Below, piece by piece: positions 5,720 through 6,160 of a DNA stretch of 6,160 nucleotides (position 1 is the stretch's first letter; each line of letters starts with the position of its first letter). The stretch comes from Desulfobacteraceae bacterium. GTDB taxonomy: Bacteria; Desulfobacterota; Desulfobacteria; Desulfobacterales; ETH-SRB1. The translations under genes were made by a program, and so were the position numbers. The notes under the pieces were generated by a model. That model saw nothing but the letters and a program-made list of their open reading frames with translations. It did not search any database and was not told the origin of the DNA. The stretch is taken from positions 1 to 6,160 of the forward strand of contig JABMRH010000043.1 in NCBI GenBank assembly GCA_013202725.1. The letters run 5' to 3'.

Positions 5720-5794
5720 GGCGGCATAGCCAAGTGGTAAGGCAGCGGTCTGCAAAACCGCTATTCACCAGTTCGAATCTGGTTGCCGCCTCCA
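5720..5794 (+). tRNA. tRNA-Cys (GCA)
   Basis: A complete 75-base cloverleaf with encoded CCA. The acceptor GGCGGCA pairs fully with TGCCGCC, the D stem is GCC/GGC, and the anticodon stem GCGGT/ACCGC encloses loop CTGCAAA with anticodon GCA at 5752-5754. The T arm is ACCAG/CTGGT around TTCGAAT, the discriminator base is T5791, as expected for cysteine, and CCA is 5792-5794. No terminator is seen after it, so transcription may run on into the next gene. Confidence 0.97.
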
Positions 5795-5840
5795 CAAAAT
5801 TTAAGACTTTTGCAAACCTCTCTATCGGTTTCCAGTTAGT

Positions 5841-6160
5841 ATGCAATTTATTGCTGATTTTCATGTTCATTCTAAATTTTCAAGAGCTACCGCCAGAAAT
5901 CTTGATCTTGAAAACCTCTATATTGCAGCTCAATTAAAAGGCATTACAGTTGTCGGAACAGGCGATTTTACACATCCCGGCTGGTTTGCGGAAATAAAGG
6001 AAAAATTAGAGCCGGCAGAGGAAGGGCTTTTTAAATTAAAAAAAGAAATCGCCGGGGAATGCGACAAAAAGGTCCCGTTATCCTGCCGCGGCAAGGTTCG
6101 TTTTATTCTGGTTTCTGAAATCAGCAATATCTATAAAAAAAATAATAAAACCCGTAAAAA
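5841..6160 (+). CDS. PHP-domain protein, endonuclease Q/UvrD-associated type (5' part only)
   Basis: An open frame starts at ATG 5841 and runs off the window after 106 complete codons. The N-terminus MQFIADFHVHSKFSRAT gives PHP motif I with H8 and H10. VVGTGDFTHPGWF at 38-49 gives motif II with D42 and H45, and FILVSEISNIY at 88-98 offers E93. This arrangement, including the KLEPAEEGLFKLK segment, is what I know from archaeal and bacterial endonuclease Q. That enzyme cuts DNA 5' of deaminated bases and abasic sites; in many bacteria its PHP domain is fused to a UvrD-like helicase. Whether this copy is EndoQ alone (about 400 residues) or the helicase fusion cannot be told from the part shown. 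No clear ribosome binding site precedes the ATG. It follows tRNA-Cys by 46 bp without a visible promoter. Confidence 0.8.
   Translation, partial: MQFIADFHVHSKFSRATARNLDLENLYIAAQLKGITVVGTGDFTHPGWFAEIKEKLEPAEEGLFKLKKEIAGECDKKVPLSCRGKVRFILVSEISNIYKKNNKTRK

Noticed and set aside
5795..5840. Terminator between tRNA-Cys and the PHP gene
   Set aside because: No convincing stem followed by a T-run is present.
5659..5937. Plus-strand 92-codon reading frame starting inside tRNA-Gly
   Set aside because: It runs through both tRNAs and out of frame over the start of the PHP gene; no ribosome site and no protein-like sequence.
5930..6127. Minus-strand 65-codon frame at the right edge
   Set aside because: It is antisense to the PHP-domain gene, whose motifs are clear on the plus strand.

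Overview
The window (about 40-45 % GC by eye) is a compact, co-directional bacterial chromosome segment with every gene on the + strand. A diverged DapL-type aminotransferase for lysine/diaminopimelate, heptamer and palindromic dispersed repeats in the spacers, and a PHP-type EndoQ/UvrD-related gene suggest Desulfobacterota (former Deltaproteobacteria, possibly Desulfobacterales-like). That placement is an inference from gene families and repeat style, not from a marker phylogeny.

Layout. Positions 1-104 are a non-coding, repeat-rich leader: the edge of a probable dispersed repeat, an imperfect hairpin and a short 7-bp-periodic array. Next comes a tight block: lysA (105-1370), dapF (1367-2194, overlapping lysA by 4 bp), dapL (2206-3375) and folK (3376-3882, starting on the base after the dapL stop). 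The 3883-4049 spacer holds a MITE-like palindromic repeat of the 'GTCATTGCGAG...CTCGCAATGAC' kind. It is followed by a short reading-frame remnant that resembles the folK C-terminus and stops directly against the next start codon. Then come a small one-helix membrane protein with a YHS-like cysteine motif (4050-4316), a short transaldolase (4363-5007) and pgsA (5017-5583). A weak hairpin terminator follows pgsA, with a tRNA promoter overlapping it. Behind it lie tRNA-Gly(GCC) (5637-5711) and tRNA-Cys(GCA) (5720-5794). The right edge holds the first 106 codons of a PHP-domain protein of the endonuclease Q/UvrD-associated type (5841-6160, running off the end).

How the genes work together. DapL converts tetrahydrodipicolinate directly to LL-diaminopimelate, DapF epimerises it to the meso form for peptidoglycan, and LysA decarboxylates meso-DAP to lysine. 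The steps before DapL (dapA, dapB) are not here, although related clusters often carry them between dapF and dapL. folK (folate), the transaldolase (pentose phosphates) and pgsA (phosphatidylglycerol) are housekeeping genes collected in the same transcriptional direction.

No wholly new multi-gene system is visible. The spots most worth a second look are the repeat insertion at the 3' end of folK with its possible coding remnant, the terminator/promoter overlap before the tRNAs, the unstudied YHS-like membrane protein, and the truncated EndoQ-like gene. No gene-free stretch exceeds 300 bases; the longest is 167 bases (3883-4049).
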